Of a stretch of 64,000 nt of DNA, positions 37,708 to 48,341 are shown piece by piece (position 1 is the stretch's first letter; each line of letters starts with the position of its first letter). The position numbers and the translations under genes were made by a program. Location of the stretch: NCBI RefSeq assembly GCF_040790665.1, contig NZ_CP160849.1:2567501-2631500 (forward strand). The letters run 5' to 3'. The notes beneath the pieces were generated by a model. The model saw nothing but the letters and a program-made list of their open reading frames with translations, did no database searches and was not told the origin of the DNA. This stretch comes from Sulfitobacter pontiacus. Lineage in GTDB: Bacteria; Pseudomonadota; Alphaproteobacteria; Rhodobacterales; Rhodobacteraceae.

Positions 37708-38778
37708 ATGGCAACGGCAGATCTTTTGACTATGGACAACAAGAAACAAGCTGAGAAGCAAAAGGCCCTGGACAGCGCGCTGGCACAGATTGAACGCCAG
37801 TTCGGCAAAGGGTCGATCATGAAGCTGGGGGCCGAGGGGGCCATTCAGGACATCAAGGCAAGCTCGACCGGTTCGTTGGGGCTGGATATCGCGCTTGGTA
37901 TCGGCGGTCTGCCCATGGGGCGGATCATCGAGATTTATGGCCCGGAATCCTCGGGTAAGACCACATTGACTCTGCATTGTGTTGCGGAGCAGCAGAAAAA
38001 CGGCGGCGTTTGTGCCTTTGTTGACGCGGAACACGCGCTTGACCCGCAATACGCGCGCAAACTGGGCGTTGATATCGACGAGCTGCTGATTTCCCAGCCT
38101 GACACCGGCGAACAAGCGCTTGAAATTACGGATACGTTGGTCCGCTCCGGTGCTGTGAATATGGTGGTGGTCGACTCCGTCGCGGCGCTCACACCAAAGT
38201 CCGAGTTGGAAGGCGATATGGGCGACAGCTCTGTCGGGGTGCAGGCCCGTCTGATGAGCCAGGCAATGCGGAAACTGACAGGCTCGATCTCGCGGTCGAA
38301 CTGCATGGTGATTTTCATCAACCAGATCCGGATGAAAATCGGCGTTATGTTCGGGTCGCCCGAAACGACGACCGGTGGGAACGCGCTGAAATTCTATTCT
38401 TCCGTCCGTCTGGACATCCGCCGCATTGGCGCGCTCAAGGATCGTGACGAGGTGGTCGGCAACGCCACACGGGTCAAGATCGTCAAGAACAAGGTGGCCG
38501 CACCGTTCAAGCAGGTCGAATTCGACATTATGTATGGGGAAGGGATCTCCAAGATGGGCGAGCTGCTGGATCTTGGGGTGAAGGCTGGCGTGGTTGATAA
38601 ATCGGGATCGTGGTTTAGCTATGGCGATGAACGGATCGGGCAGGGGCGTGAAAACGCCAAGACCTTCCTGAAAGAAAACACCGCCATGGCAAATGAGATC
38701 GAAGATAAAATCCGCGCGGCCCATGGGCTGGACTTCGACGGCTCCGACAGCGACGACGCGGATATCCTCGAAGCGTAA
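37708..38778 (+). CDS. recA: Recombinase RecA
   Basis: A 356-residue recombinase for strand exchange and LexA cleavage. Walker A is GPESSGKTT (about residue 76), the Walker B-type [11 protein letters not shown] and the [16 protein letters not shown] loop follow, and the acidic C-terminal tail ([13 protein letters not shown]) is typical. AGAGGAT precedes the start. It is controlled by the SOS box upstream and ends at a strong terminator. Confidence 0.98.
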   Translation: MATADLLTMDNKKQAEKQKALDSALAQIERQFGKGSIMKLGAEGAIQDIKASSTGSLGLDIALGIGGLPMGRIIEIYGPESSGKTTLTLHCVAEQQKNGGVCAFVDAEHALDPQYARKLGVDIDELLISQPDTGEQALEITDTLVRSGAVNMVVVDSVAALTPKSELEGDMGDSSVGVQARLMSQAMRKLTGSISRSNCMVIFINQIRMKIGVMFGSPETTTGGNALKFYSSVRLDIRRIGALKDRDEVVGNATRVKIVKNKVAAPFKQVEFDIMYGEGISKMGELLDLGVKAGVVDKSGSWFSYGDERIGQGRENAKTFLKENTAMANEIEDKIRAAHGLDFDGSDSDDADILEA

Positions 38779-38801
38779 AGGCTTGCACCGCAAGTGGTTA
38801 G

Positions 38802-38832
38802 AAAAGGCGTGCCCCCAGGGCGCGCCTTTTTT
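38802..38832 (+). terminator. Intrinsic terminator of recA
   Basis: GGCGTGCCC and GGGCGCGCC pair closely around a CCA loop, with TTTTTT after and AAAA before. It is 24 bases after the recA stop. Confidence 0.92.
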
Positions 38833-38912
38833 CATGGGGGCTGCCTGTGGACAGTGCTCTGTCGCGAGGGTATTCGAAGGTAATTGTTTTTGCCCCTCGA
38901 AAGGCCCCGCAT

Positions 38913-41573
38913 ATGAAGACGCTCAACGATATCCGATCAACCTTCCTTGGTTATTTTGAAAAGCAGGGTCACTCGATCCAGCCGTCCAGCCCGCTGGTGC
39001 CGCGAAACGACCCCACGCTGATGTTCGCGAACTCCGGCATGGTGCAGTTCAAAAACCTGTTTACCGGCGTTGAAACCCGCGATTATTCGCGTGCGACAAC
39101 AGCGCAGAAATGCGTGCGCGCCGGGGGCAAACATAATGACCTTGACAATGTGGGCTATACGGCGCGCCACCATACCTTCTTTGAAATGCTGGGGAATTTC
39201 AGCTTTGGCGACTATTTCAAGGCCGAGGCCATCGCCTTTTCATGGGAGCTGATTACCAAAGAACTGGGCATTGATCCCAACCGTCTTTACGTGACCGTTT
39301 ACCATACCGACGACGAGGCTGCGGACATCTGGAAGAAAGTCGCCGGGCTGCCGGACGACCGGATTATTCGCATCGCGACAGATGACAACTTCTGGATGAT
39401 GGGGCCGACCGGCCCTTGCGGCCCATGCTCCGAGATTTTTTACGACCACGGGGATCATATCTGGGGCGGCCCTCCCGGATCGCCAGAGGAAGACGGCGAC
39501 CGGTTTGTCGAGATCTGGAACCTCGTTTTCATGCAGTATGAACAGTTCGAGGATGGCAGCCGCACCGCACTGCCGAACCAATCGATCGACACGGGCATGG
39601 GGATCGAGCGGGTCGCGGCGCTGCTGCAGGGCACGAACGACAACTATGCCACCGACCTGATGCGCAACCTGATCGAAGCGAGCGCCCATGCCTCCAGCAC
39701 CGATCCGGATGGTCCGGGCAAGACGCACCACCGCGTGATCGCCGACCACCTGCGGTCGACCTCCTTCCTAATCGCGGACGGGGTGATGCCGTCGAACGAC
39801 GGGCGGGGTTATGTGCTGCGGCGGATCATGCGCCGGGCCATGCGTCACGCGCATTTGCTGGGGTTGAAGGACCCGTTGATGCACCGCCTTGTGCCCGAAC
39901 TGGTGCGTCAGATGGGCGGGGCCTACCCCGAGCTGGGGCAGGCGCAGTCACTGATTACAGAGACACTGCTGCTGGAAGAAACGCGCTTCAAACAAACGTT
40001 GGACCGCGGTCTGAAGCTGCTGGATGACGAACTCAAGGGCCTGCCCGCCGGTGCCGATCTGCCGGGCGAGGCCGCGTTCAAACTCTATGACACCTATGGC
40101 TTCCCGGTCGATCTGACCCAAGATGCCTTGCGCGAACAGGACCGCAAGGTTGACCTTGAAGGCTTCAACGCCGCGATGGATGCGCAAAAGGCCAAGGCGC
40201 GTGCCGCATGGTCCGGTTCGGGCGAAGCGGCGGATGCGACCGTTTGGTTCGATGTGGCCGAAAAATCCGGCACCACCGATTTTCTGGGCTATGATACCGA
40301 AACCGCCGAGGGGCAGATCGTTGCGCTGATCCAGGACGGTGCGCAGGTGGCCGAGGTGAAACAGGGCGACGCCGTTCAGATCGCGCTGAACCAGACACCG
40401 TTTTATGCCGAAAGCGGCGGTCAGGTCGGGGACACCGGCACGATCAAAACCGACAGTGGCGTGGTCACGGTGACCGACACGCGCAAGACCGCGGGCGTTT
40501 TCATCCATATCGGCGAGGTGACGGAGGGCACAGTCAAGACCTCTCAGGCCGCGGTCTTGGATGTGGACCACGCGCGCCGGACATCGATCCGTGCGAACCA
40601 CTCTGCCACACACCTGCTGAACGAGGCGCTGCGCAATACCTTGGGGGATCACGTGATGCAGCGTGGCTCTTTGAATGCGGCGGATCGTTTGCGTTTTGAT
40701 TATAGCCATAACCACCCGATGACGGCCGACCAACTGGCCGCGGTCGAGGAAGAGGTGAACAGCTACATCCGCCAGAACACCGCCGTGGAAACCCGGATCA
40801 TGACCCCGGATGACGCGCGCGAGATGGGGGCGCAGGCGCTCTTTGGCGAGAAGTATGGCGACGAGGTGCGGGTTGTTTCAATGGGCCGCGAGGCCGGTTC
40901 GGGCAAGGGCGCGGACAAGCAGACCTATTCGCTGGAACTCTGCGGTGGTACCCACGTCCGCCAGACCGGCGACATCGGGGCCTTTGTGCTATTGGGCGAT
41001 AGCTCCAGCAGTTCGGGCATCCGCCGGATCGAGGCGCTGACCGGCACCGAAGCCCTCAAGTGGCTGCGCACGCAGGAAACCGCGTTGACCCGCGTCGCGG
41101 CAGAGCTCAAGACCTCGACTGCGGATGTGCCCGATCGCGTCCGTGCCCTGCTGGACGAACGCCGCGCCTTGGCGAATGAGGTCGCTCAGCTGCGCCGCGA
41201 GCTGGCCATGTCGGGCGGTAGCGATGCCGGTGCCGCGGCCCCGCGCGAGTTGAACGGGATCAAGTTCATCGCGCAGGTGGTCAACGGTGTGACCGGCAAG
41301 GATCTTCCCGCGCTGATCGATGAACATAAGGCCAAGCTCGGGTCCGGTGCGGTGCTGCTGATCGCTGATGCCGACGGCAAGGCAGCGGTCGCGGCGGGTG
41401 TCACCGCCGATCTGGCCGCCACGATCTCGGCGGTTGATATCGTCAAGACAGTCGTTGCCGAACTGGGCGGCAAGGGTGGCGGTGGCCGTCCTGAAATGGC
41501 CCAAGGCGGTGCCAAAGATGTCGCAAATGCCGAGGCCGCGATTGCCGCAGCCGAAAATGTTCTGAAAGGATAA
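38913..41573 (+). CDS. alaS: Alanyl-tRNA synthetase
   Basis: An 886-residue class II synthetase. It starts [20 protein letters not shown], the standard AlaS opening; the upstream in-frame ATG is rejected for that reason. The active-site domain includes [24 protein letters not shown] residues, the editing domain has the zinc-site pieces HSATHLL and CGGTHV, and a C-terminal DHHA1-type region ends in [15 protein letters not shown]. It charges tRNA-Ala and clears mischarged Ser and Gly. It is followed after 3 bases by a DUF1330 gene. Confidence 0.97.
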   Translation: MKTLNDIRSTFLGYFEKQGHSIQPSSPLVPRNDPTLMFANSGMVQFKNLFTGVETRDYSRATTAQKCVRAGGKHNDLDNVGYTARHHTFFEMLGNFSFGDYFKAEAIAFSWELITKELGIDPNRLYVTVYHTDDEAADIWKKVAGLPDDRIIRIATDDNFWMMGPTGPCGPCSEIFYDHGDHIWGGPPGSPEEDGDRFVEIWNLVFMQYEQFEDGSRTALPNQSIDTGMGIERVAALLQGTNDNYATDLMRNLIEASAHASSTDPDGPGKTHHRVIADHLRSTSFLIADGVMPSNDGRGYVLRRIMRRAMRHAHLLGLKDPLMHRLVPELVRQMGGAYPELGQAQSLITETLLLEETRFKQTLDRGLKLLDDELKGLPAGADLPGEAAFKLYDTYGFPVDLTQDALREQDRKVDLEGFNAAMDAQKAKARAAWSGSGEAADATVWFDVAEKSGTTDFLGYDTETAEGQIVALIQDGAQVAEVKQGDAVQIALNQTPFYAESGGQVGDTGTIKTDSGVVTVTDTRKTAGVFIHIGEVTEGTVKTSQAAVLDVDHARRTSIRANHSATHLLNEALRNTLGDHVMQRGSLNAADRLRFDYSHNHPMTADQLAAVEEEVNSYIRQNTAVETRIMTPDDAREMGAQALFGEKYGDEVRVVSMGREAGSGKGADKQTYSLELCGGTHVRQTGDIGAFVLLGDSSSSSGIRRIEALTGTEALKWLRTQETALTRVAAELKTSTADVPDRVRALLDERRALANEVAQLRRELAMSGGSDAGAAAPRELNGIKFIAQVVNGVTGKDLPALIDEHKAKLGSGAVLLIADADGKAAVAAGVTADLAATISAVDIVKTVVAELGGKGGGGRPEMAQGGAKDVANAEAAIAAAENVLKG

Positions 41574-41576
41574 ACG

Positions 41577-41864
41577 ATGCCCGCTTTGTGGATTGCACAT
41601 GTCACGGTTACTGACGAGGACGCCTACGGTAAATACGCCAAACTCGCTGGCCCCGCCATCGCGGCGCATGGGGGCAGCTTTCTGGCCCGTGGTGGCCGCT
41701 TCGTGCAGCTTGAAGGCAAGGAACGCCCGCGCAATGTTGTGGCCCGTTTCGCCTCTGTCGAGGATGCGGTCGATTGCTACAACTCCGACGCCTACCAAGA
41801 GGCGCTGAGCCACGCCAAAGACGCGTCAGAACGCGAACTGATGGTCGTAGAGATCGACGGCTAA
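41577..41864 (+). CDS. DUF1330 domain-containing protein
   Basis: A 95-residue protein of the DUF1330 (ferredoxin-like, dimeric alpha-beta barrel) family: AHVTVTDEDAYGKYAKLAGPA at the start region, RFASVEDAVDCYNSDAYQEA, then the ERELMVVEIDG ending. Function is unknown. It follows alaS by 3 bases and must share its transcript, an arrangement I cannot explain functionally. Confidence 0.85.
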   Translation: MPALWIAHVTVTDEDAYGKYAKLAGPAIAAHGGSFLARGGRFVQLEGKERPRNVVARFASVEDAVDCYNSDAYQEALSHAKDASERELMVVEIDG

Positions 41865-41898
41865 GCCCAGCTGGCCAAGCCCGCACCCAAGCTCTTAT

Positions 41899-41920
41899 CA
41901 GCGGCCAAGCAAGGCCGCTG
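41899..41920. repeat. Perfect hairpin between DUF1330 gene and typA
   Basis: CAGCGGCC-AAGCAA-GGCCGCTG, an 8-base-pair perfect stem. First of three hairpins in the 180-base gap. Confidence 0.6.
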
Positions 41921-41960
41921 ACCCCATCAAACCTCCCCCCACACATCACCAGACATAAAA

Positions 41961-41987
41961 AAAGCAGGGCAAAACCAGCCCCGCTTT
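41961..41987. terminator. Probable bidirectional terminator, alaS-DUF1330 and typA
   Basis: AAAGCAGGGC and GCCCCGCTTT pair with one mismatch around a 7-base loop; an A-run precedes it and TTT follows. It suits both converging transcripts. Confidence 0.75.
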
Positions 41988-42011
41988 CCAAATGGTATAA
42001 AATCCTGGGGT

Positions 42012-42028
42012 CCGGGGCAAAGCCCCGG
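42012..42028. repeat. CCGGGGC-AAA-GCCCCGG palindrome
   Basis: A perfect 7-base-pair hairpin within a longer GGGTCC...GGTCC surround, next to the typA stop. The form resembles short GC-rich palindromes that recur between genes in many Rhodobacterales, but only one copy is in this window. Confidence 0.5.
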
Positions 42029-42044
42029 TCCAGCGTCGCTTTGT

Positions 42045-43862
42045 TTACGCCGACTTTGCCATCCGTTTCCGCTCGTGCGGGTCCAGATAGCGCTTGCGCA
42101 GACGGACTGCGTTTGGCGTGACTTCAACCAGCTCGTCGTCATCGATATAGGCGATGGCTTCTTCCAGGCTCAGGGTCATGGGCGTGGTCAGACGGACGGC
42201 CTCGTCGGTGCCCGAGGCGCGGACGTTGGTCAGCTTTTTGCCCTTTAGCGGGTTTACCTCAAGATCGTTTTCACGGCTGTGTTCGCCGATGATCATGCCG
42301 GTATAGACGTCAGCCTGTGCGCCGATCATCATCTTGCCGCGTTCTTCAAGGTTCCACAGGGCGAAGGCCACCGAGGTGCCGTTCTCCATCGAGATCAGGA
42401 CGCCCGCGCGACGGCCGGGAATCGTTCCTTTGTGCGGTGCCCAGGAATGGAACACGCGGTTAATGACGCCTGTGCCGCGTGTGTCGGTCAGGAATTCACC
42501 GTGGTACCCGATCAGCCCGCGCGACGGGACATGGGCGATGATGCGGGTTTTGCCGGCGCCGGCAGGTTTCATTTCAACCAACTCGCCCTTACGGGTGCCA
42601 GTGATCTTTTCGATGACCGCGCCGGAGTATTCGTCATCCACGTCGATGGTGGCTTCTTCGATGGGCTCGTGACGCACACCGTCGATCTCCTGGAACAGAA
42701 CCTGCGGGCGCGAGATCGAAAGCTCGAACCCTTCGCGGCGCATGTTCTCGATCAGAACGCCCATTTGCAATTCGCCACGACCGGCAACCTCGAAGGCGTC
42801 GCCGCCGGGGGTATCGGAGATTTTGATCGCGACGTTGGATTCGGCTTCCTTCATCAGGCGCTCGCGGATCACGCGGGACTGGACTTTCTTGCCGTCACGA
42901 CCGGCCAGCGGGCTGTCGTTGATGCCGAATGTCACGGTGATGGTGGGCGGATCGATCGGCTGGGCAGGGATGGCTTCGTTCACCGATGTATCGGCCAGCG
43001 TGTCGGCCACGGTTGCCTTGGACATACCGGCGATGGAAACGATGTCACCTGCTTCGGCCACGTCGATGGCTGTCTGCTCTAGCCCGCGGAAGGCGAGGAT
43101 CTTGGTGCAGCGGAAGTTTTCAATCAATTTGCCGTCGCGCGACATCGCCTTGATGCTTTGGCCGGCTTTCAGCGTGCCTGTTTCCACGCGACCGGTTAGC
43201 AGACGGCCCAGGAAGGGGTCACCGCCCAATGTGGTTGCCAGCATGGTGAAGGGCTTGTCGGCGTTTTCGATCTGCTTGGGCGCAGGCACATGCTTGAGCA
43301 CAAGCTCGAACAGCGCGCTAAGGTCTTTGCGCGGGCCGTCCAGCTCTGCATCGGCCCAGCCGGAGCGGCCAGAGGCGTACATATGCGGGAATTCAAGCTG
43401 TTCGTCGGTCGCGTCAAGGCTGGCGAAAAGGTCGAAGCATTCGTCAAGCGCGCGGTCAGGCTCGGCGTCGGTCTTGTCGACCTTATTCAGCACGACGATC
43501 GGGCGCAGGCCTAGCTTCAGCGCTTTGGAGGTCACGAATTTGGTCTGGGGCATCGGGCCTTCAGCCGCGTCGACCAGCAGGACAACACCGTCGACCATCG
43601 ACAGGATGCGTTCCACCTCGCCGCCAAAGTCGGCGTGGCCGGGCGTGTCGACGATGTTGATGCGTGTGTTGTTCCAGACGACCGAGGTCGGCTTGGCAAA
43701 AATCGTGATGCCGCGCTCGCGCTCCAGATCGTTGCTGTCCATCGCGCGTTCGGTTGTGGCCTGGTTTTCGCGGTAGGTGCCGGATTGTTTCAGAAGCTCG
43801 TCAACCAGCGTCGTTTTGCCGTGGTCAACGTGAGCGATGATTGCGATGTTACGCATGTCCAT
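42045..43862 (-). CDS. typA: Ribosome-associated GTPase TypA/BipA
   Basis: A 605-residue translational GTPase. G1 is AHVDHGKTT, the switch region has RERGITI, G3 is DTPGHADFGGEV, G4 is NKVDK, and the C-terminal domain carries SRGLIGYHGEF typical of BipA. It acts on the ribosome in stress or cold adaptation and 50S assembly. The start MDMRNIAII was chosen; the longer frame extends into promoter sequence, and a second ATG lies two codons in. Transcribed alone. Confidence 0.96.
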   Translation of the reverse strand: MDMRNIAIIAHVDHGKTTLVDELLKQSGTYRENQATTERAMDSNDLERERGITIFAKPTSVVWNNTRINIVDTPGHADFGGEVERILSMVDGVVLLVDAAEGPMPQTKFVTSKALKLGLRPIVVLNKVDKTDAEPDRALDECFDLFASLDATDEQLEFPHMYASGRSGWADAELDGPRKDLSALFELVLKHVPAPKQIENADKPFTMLATTLGGDPFLGRLLTGRVETGTLKAGQSIKAMSRDGKLIENFRCTKILAFRGLEQTAIDVAEAGDIVSIAGMSKATVADTLADTSVNEAIPAQPIDPPTITVTFGINDSPLAGRDGKKVQSRVIRERLMKEAESNVAIKISDTPGGDAFEVAGRGELQMGVLIENMRREGFELSISRPQVLFQEIDGVRHEPIEEATIDVDDEYSGAVIEKITGTRKGELVEMKPAGAGKTRIIAHVPSRGLIGYHGEFLTDTRGTGVINRVFHSWAPHKGTIPGRRAGVLISMENGTSVAFALWNLEERGKMMIGAQADVYTGMIIGEHSRENDLEVNPLKGKKLTNVRASGTDEAVRLTTPMTLSLEEAIAYIDDDELVEVTPNAVRLRKRYLDPHERKRMAKSA

Positions 43863-43966
43863 TGGGGTATGCCTTTGATACGGGAGGGGGCCGCGCACGC
43901 TCTCGCACCGCAGCATTTGCGCAGCGCTTACCGTGCCCGGCATCAGAAAGCTAGCCCTAAAGGCGA

Positions 43967-44884
43967 TTAGCCGCCGGTGCCTGTGTCTTCTGTGCTGTCG
44001 CGGCGGTCGTCGATGGGCAGCGGTTCATTAAAGGTCAGCGTGCGATAGGGGAAGGGGATCTCGATGCCCGCATCATCCAGCGCGCGTTTGACGGCGGCCA
44101 CGACTTTGTCACGGCTGCTGCGGATGTCGATGGGGCGCGAGCCGGTCCACCATGTGACCTCGAAGTTGATTGCGCTATCCGCGAATTCCTGCGCAAAAAT
44201 CTCGACGTCGCGCACGTCGTCGCGTACCGCATCCACACCGCGCACCGCATTGGCGATCACGTCGCGCGCGGCATCCACATCCTCGCCGTAGGCCACGCCG
44301 CAGATCACCGTGGTCCGGCGCACATCGCGGGCAGTACGGATGGTGACGGGGTTCTTGAAGAACATCGCGTTCGGGGCGACCACAAGCTGCCCGTCGGTCT
44401 GGCGCACATGGGTATCGCGGATCGTAATCTCTTCGACCTGACCCTCGAACCCTTCGCATTCGATGTAATCCTCCACCGCGAAGGGCTCGCGGATCAGCAG
44501 CAAGATACCGGCAAGGAAGTTTTCGAACACATCCTTGAAAGCGAAACCGATGGCGACACCGCCCACACCCAGGGCGGTCAGCGCCTTGCCGGGGGTGATT
44601 GTGGGAAAGGCGATGGTCACCGCGATCAGCACCCCGAAGAGCCACATGCCCACCACGATCAGCATCATGATCACGTCGACAAGCGACCGCCGCATATGGG
44701 CGCGGCGCAGGGCACCGGGCACGACGGCCTGAACGATGCGGATGATGGCCCAGAGAAAACACAGGAAAACGATCGACAGGATAAGCTGCGGCAGGACGCT
44801 CCAGAACCCGATGGCGTAGCCTTCTAGCTGATTGCGCAAAGGGTCGGGGAGGGTGCCCCAAACGGAGCTTAGTGAGTCTAACAT
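43967..44884 (-). CDS. Small-conductance mechanosensitive channel (MscS family)
   Basis: A 305-residue inner-membrane channel. Helices at about 20-45, 65-85 and 90-120 precede the pore helix, with glycine/alanine-rich LGVGGVAIGFAFKDVFENFL, the family hallmark. The beta domain follows (EPFAVEDYIECEGFEGQVEE, VAPNAMFFKNPV). It releases solutes under hypo-osmotic shock. Standard length for a short MscS, and it stands alone. Confidence 0.92.
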   Translation of the reverse strand: MLDSLSSVWGTLPDPLRNQLEGYAIGFWSVLPQLILSIVFLCFLWAIIRIVQAVVPGALRRAHMRRSLVDVIMMLIVVGMWLFGVLIAVTIAFPTITPGKALTALGVGGVAIGFAFKDVFENFLAGILLLIREPFAVEDYIECEGFEGQVEEITIRDTHVRQTDGQLVVAPNAMFFKNPVTIRTARDVRRTTVICGVAYGEDVDAARDVIANAVRGVDAVRDDVRDVEIFAQEFADSAINFEVTWWTGSRPIDIRSSRDKVVAAVKRALDDAGIEIPFPYRTLTFNEPLPIDDRRDSTEDTGTGG

Positions 44885-44953
44885 GCGGCGCTTTCGGTCG
44901 TTGCGTTACACGCTAACGCCTAAAAGCAGCGGCAGGTTCCGAGAAAGCGCGCG

Positions 44954-45283
44954 TCAGTGGGTGGCACTGTGGGAAAACAGGTGGATGACCAGCACGCCGC
45001 CGATGATCATCGACAGGCCCACCACGGCGGCGAGGTCGAGCTTTTGTCCGAACACGATATAGCCGATGCCCGCGATGCAGACGATGCCAAGGCCCGACCA
45101 GATTGCATAGACGATCCCCACGGGCATCACCTTGAGCGTCAGCCCCATCAGGTAAAAGGAAATCGCATAGCAGACGACGACGCCGACGGAGGGCCAAAGC
45201 CGCGTAAACTGTTGCGAGGCTTGCAAAGCGCTGGTGCCCAACGTCTCTGTCAGGATCGCGATCATCAACCAAAAGTAATGCAT
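44954..45283 (-). CDS. Small multidrug resistance (SMR, EmrE-type) transporter
   Basis: A 109-residue, four-helix SMR protein. The essential membrane glutamate is Glu13 in ILTETLGTSAL, equivalent to EmrE Glu14, and YAIWSGLGIV matches the EmrE-type helix 3 dimer motif. It should act as a dimeric proton antiporter for cationic compounds. EmrE-type and guanidinium exporters are hard to separate by eye; GLGIV with an Ile/Ala-rich helix leans to the EmrE group. Confidence 0.9.
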   Translation of the reverse strand: MHYFWLMIAILTETLGTSALQASQQFTRLWPSVGVVVCYAISFYLMGLTLKVMPVGIVYAIWSGLGIVCIAGIGYIVFGQKLDLAAVVGLSMIIGGVLVIHLFSHSATH

Positions 45284-45375
45284 ATCCTGACGCCCCCGTT
45301 GCTGCTTTCCGGACCAGTCCTGCGGCGGTCACGGGCCGGTGTCAAGAGCGGTGCTGGGTGCTATACGCCTGCGGA

Positions 45376-45984
45376 TCAGGTCGCGATATAGCGGTCGCGG
45401 CGGTGGTTGAAGGTGATGATCAGGTTCAGCACCAGTGCCCCAAGCAGCGAATAGCCCACGACAGAGGCTGGAAACAGGAACAATGCGACCGAAAAGATCA
45501 CGGCGTCGGTGATCAGCTGGACCCATCCGGCTTTGAACCCCGTGGTGTCCTGCACCAGCAGTGCCACCACCCCAAGGCCGCCAAGCGACCCGTTGTGCCG
45601 GAACATCGCCAGCAGCCCCAGACCCACCAGCGCGCCAAAGATCACCGCCGCGAGGGCAGGGCTGAGCGACTGGATCGCGAAACCATAGGGCAGGAATTCG
45701 GTCACGACCGACAGCATGGTTACGGAAATCAGCGACTTGATCGTGAACTCGGCCCCAAGCCGTTTATACGCAAGGAAGTAGAACGGCAGGTTGATCAGGA
45801 AGAAGACCGTGCCAAAGGAATAGCCTGTCAGATAGGCGATGATCACCGCCAAGCCCGCCGTCTGTCCGGTGATCAGACCGGCAGAGGTCAGCACGAAAAT
45901 TCCGATACCGCAGAGAAAGACCCCAAGGCTGAGGCCTTGAACATCATCTAGCGAAGAATGGTGGAGGGGGTCAGCATATGTCAT
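45376..45984 (-). CDS. YitT family membrane protein (short form)
   Basis: A 202-residue protein with five to six helices and the DUF161/YitT pattern (LTSAGLITGQTAGLAVIIAY; GSLGGLGVVALLVQDTTGF). Bacillus YitT-type proteins add a C-terminal soluble domain (about 280 residues in all); here it is absent and the chain ends after the last helix with a basic tail (HRRDRY). Function is unknown. Likely a single gene. Confidence 0.85.
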   Translation of the reverse strand: MTYADPLHHSSLDDVQGLSLGVFLCGIGIFVLTSAGLITGQTAGLAVIIAYLTGYSFGTVFFLINLPFYFLAYKRLGAEFTIKSLISVTMLSVVTEFLPYGFAIQSLSPALAAVIFGALVGLGLLAMFRHNGSLGGLGVVALLVQDTTGFKAGWVQLITDAVIFSVALFLFPASVVGYSLLGALVLNLIITFNHRRDRYIAT

Positions 45985-46084
45985 ATCGCCCAGATAGGGC
46001 AGCTATGTTGACCTGTCTAGGGGTGCTGCAGTGCAGAATAATATTTTTCCTCATGACATCACGTCACGCGGGGGATCGTGCACA

Positions 46085-46120
46085 GAAAAAGGGCCACCCG
46101 GTGACGATGGCCCTTATTTT
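46085..46120 (-). terminator. Intrinsic terminator downstream of icd
   Basis: AAGGGCCA and TGGCCCTT form a stem around an 11-base loop, with an A-run on the icd-distal side that reads as a T-run on the minus strand. Confidence 0.85.
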
Positions 46121-46131
46121 AAGCATTCGGC

Positions 46132-47349
46132 TTACTGCGCGCCAAGCGCCTTGTTCAGGTTTTCGTCCACCTTTTCAAGGAAGCCCATTGTGGTCAGCCA
46201 GCCTTGGTCGGGGCCGACCAGCAGCGCGAGGTCCTTGGTCATGAAACCCGATTCCACGGTATCCACCACGGTTTTCTCGAGCGTTTCGGCAAAGCGTGTC
46301 AGCTCGGCGTTGCCATCCAGCTTGCCGCGGTGCTTCAGCCCGCCGGTCCATGCGTAGATCGACGCGATGGAGTTGGTCGAGGTTTCCTCGCCCTTCTGGT
46401 GTTGACGATAGTGGCGGGTGACCGTGCCGTGGGCGGCTTCAGCCTCGACCGTCTGGCCATCGGGGGTCATCAGCACGGATGTCATCAACCCGAGCGAGCC
46501 GAACCCCTGCGCAACGGTGTCTGACTGCACGTCGCCGTCATAGTTCTTGCAGGCCCAGACATAGCCGCCGTTCCACTTCATCGCGCAGGCGACCATGTCG
46601 TCGATCAGACGGTGTTCATAGGTAATGCCCGCCGCTTTGAATTTATCTTCGAACTCGGTCTCGTAGATGTGCTGGAACAGCTCAAGGAAGCGACCGTCAT
46701 ACTGCTTGAGGATTGTGTTCTTGGTGCTCAGATACACTGGCCAGCCAAGGTTCAAACCGTAGTTCAGCGAGGCGCGGGCGAAGTCGATGATGGATTTATC
46801 AAGGTTGTACATCCCCATCACGACACCGGCGTCGGGGGCGTCGAAAAGCTCGCGCTCAATCTCTGTCCCGTCTTCGCCGACGAATTTCAGGGTCAGCTTG
46901 CCCTTGCCGGGAAATTTGAAATCGGTCGCTTTATACTGGTCGCCATAGGCATGACGGCCCACGACAATCGGCTTGGTCCAACCGGGCACAAGGCGGGGGA
47001 CGTTCTTGCAGATGATCGGCTGACGGAAAATCACGCCGCCCAGAATGTTACGGATCGTCCCGTTAGGGGAGCGCCACATCTCTTTCAGGCCGAATTCCTC
47101 GACCCGAGCCTCGTCAGGGGTGATGGTCGCGCATTTGACGCCAACGCCGTATTCCTTGATCGCGTGGGCCGCGTCTATGGTGATCTGGTCGTTGGTCTCG
47201 TCGCGGACCTCCATCCCCAGATCGTAATACTTCAGATCCACATCGAGATAGGGAAGGATCAGCTTTTTCTTAATGAAATCCCACATGATGCGGGTCATCT
47301 CATCACCGTCGAGCTCAACGATCGGGTTTTCCACTTTGATCTTGGTCAT
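46132..47349 (-). CDS. icd: NADP-dependent isocitrate dehydrogenase
   Basis: A 405-residue TCA-cycle enzyme. It opens [20 protein letters not shown], followed by the substrate loop [14 protein letters not shown] and NADP-binding residues near [10 protein letters not shown]. It is the eukaryotic-like, dimeric IDH subfamily common in alphaproteobacteria. Two adjacent ATGs occur (47349 and 47352) behind AAAGGA; the inner one gives the familiar N-terminus. It is a single gene. Confidence 0.96.
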   Translation of the reverse strand: MTKIKVENPIVELDGDEMTRIMWDFIKKKLILPYLDVDLKYYDLGMEVRDETNDQITIDAAHAIKEYGVGVKCATITPDEARVEEFGLKEMWRSPNGTIRNILGGVIFRQPIICKNVPRLVPGWTKPIVVGRHAYGDQYKATDFKFPGKGKLTLKFVGEDGTEIERELFDAPDAGVVMGMYNLDKSIIDFARASLNYGLNLGWPVYLSTKNTILKQYDGRFLELFQHIYETEFEDKFKAAGITYEHRLIDDMVACAMKWNGGYVWACKNYDGDVQSDTVAQGFGSLGLMTSVLMTPDGQTVEAEAAHGTVTRHYRQHQKGEETSTNSIASIYAWTGGLKHRGKLDGNAELTRFAETLEKTVVDTVESGFMTKDLALLVGPDQGWLTTMGFLEKVDENLNKALGAQ

Positions 47350-47522
47350 CATCTGCGGTCCTTTGAAATGATACTGACACCCGCATAGCCTATTCAGGCG
47401 TGAATGCATAGTCGGTATGCAATGGTATACTGAAAAGAGTTGCGCGGCTTAGCCCATATCATCACGCTGCGACAGGCGTGTGACACGCGTGGTGGGGGAT
47501 GATGGATAGAGGGGGCGGGCGG

Positions 47523-48104
47523 TTAGCCCCGTGCGGCAAACCATGCAGAGACACGGGCGCGGGCAAACTCCCAAAGCCCTGGCGCGCCGGTCTGGATTTT
47601 GCGGCCCACTTTTTCCACGAATTGCGCTTCGGTCACGTTGTATTCAACCCAGCTGCCGCCGCCCGCCGCGAGGTTCTGCATCGGGGGCTGGAACCGGTCC
47701 AGCGATTTCGCAAAGCGGGCTGTGGGGGTCTCATTGGCTTCAAACTCTTCCCAGGTCGCGCGAAGATCATCGCGCAAGTCGTTGGGAAGGATGCCAAAAA
47801 TACGATCAGCGGCAAGCTGTTCCTGCGCTTCCATATCGGCAGTGTCGTAGCTGCCAAAGATCGGGTTGTCGCCTGCGTCAATCTCTACCAGATCATGCAG
47901 GATCAGCATCTTGATCACGCGGGTGATGTCGACATCGGGGCCCGCCTGATCCGCCAGCACCAGCGCATAAAGCGTCAGGTGCCAGCTATGTTCAGCCGAG
48001 TTTTCGGCCCGCGACGCATCGCAAAGCAACGTCCCGCGTGTGACCGACTTGAGCTTGTCCGCTTCGTTCAGAAAGGCGATCTGCTGCTCAAGTCTGGTGG
48101 TCAT
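47523..48104 (-). CDS. HD domain hydrolase (YfbR/HDDC2-like)
   Basis: A 193-residue HD-superfamily metal-dependent phosphohydrolase. Metal ligands are visible in ENSAEHSWHL, LILHDLVEIDAGD (HD pair) and AKSLDRFQP. Relatives are 5'-deoxynucleotidases acting on dNMPs. It is the last of three tightly packed genes, 3 bases after the 77-residue gene. Confidence 0.85.
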   Translation of the reverse strand: MTTRLEQQIAFLNEADKLKSVTRGTLLCDASRAENSAEHSWHLTLYALVLADQAGPDVDITRVIKMLILHDLVEIDAGDNPIFGSYDTADMEAQEQLAADRIFGILPNDLRDDLRATWEEFEANETPTARFAKSLDRFQPPMQNLAAGGGSWVEYNVTEAQFVEKVGRKIQTGAPGLWEFARARVSAWFAARG

Positions 48105-48107
48105 ACG

Positions 48108-48341
48108 TCAGCTTTCCTTTGCACGGTGCGCGGCAAGCGCCTTGGCCATAAAGTCACGCCCCTGTGCGGCGGCAAGCCGCGTGCGGATCGCCGTGACAAA
48201 GGCTTCTTCCATCGTCTGCGACGACGCGCCCAGAACAGCAGCGACTTCCATAAAAAGCCGCTCCTGTCCGGTTTCGCGTTGGACCGCCAGACATTCTTCG
48301 GCCATTTGGTTGGCCAGTTCGACGACTGTCGGATCCGCCAT
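48108..48341 (-). CDS. Small conserved-looking protein of unknown function
   Basis: A 77-residue, largely helical, soluble protein (ELANQMAEECLAVQRETGQE; MEEAFVTAIRTRLAAAQG). Its start overlaps the hydrolase stop as TAATG and its stop lies 3 bases before the HD gene, so it is translated within one operon. I do not recognise the family. Its position suggests a partner of either neighbour, but nothing in the sequence shows which. Confidence 0.75.
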   Translation of the reverse strand: MADPTVVELANQMAEECLAVQRETGQERLFMEVAAVLGASSQTMEEAFVTAIRTRLAAAQGRDFMAKALAAHRAKES

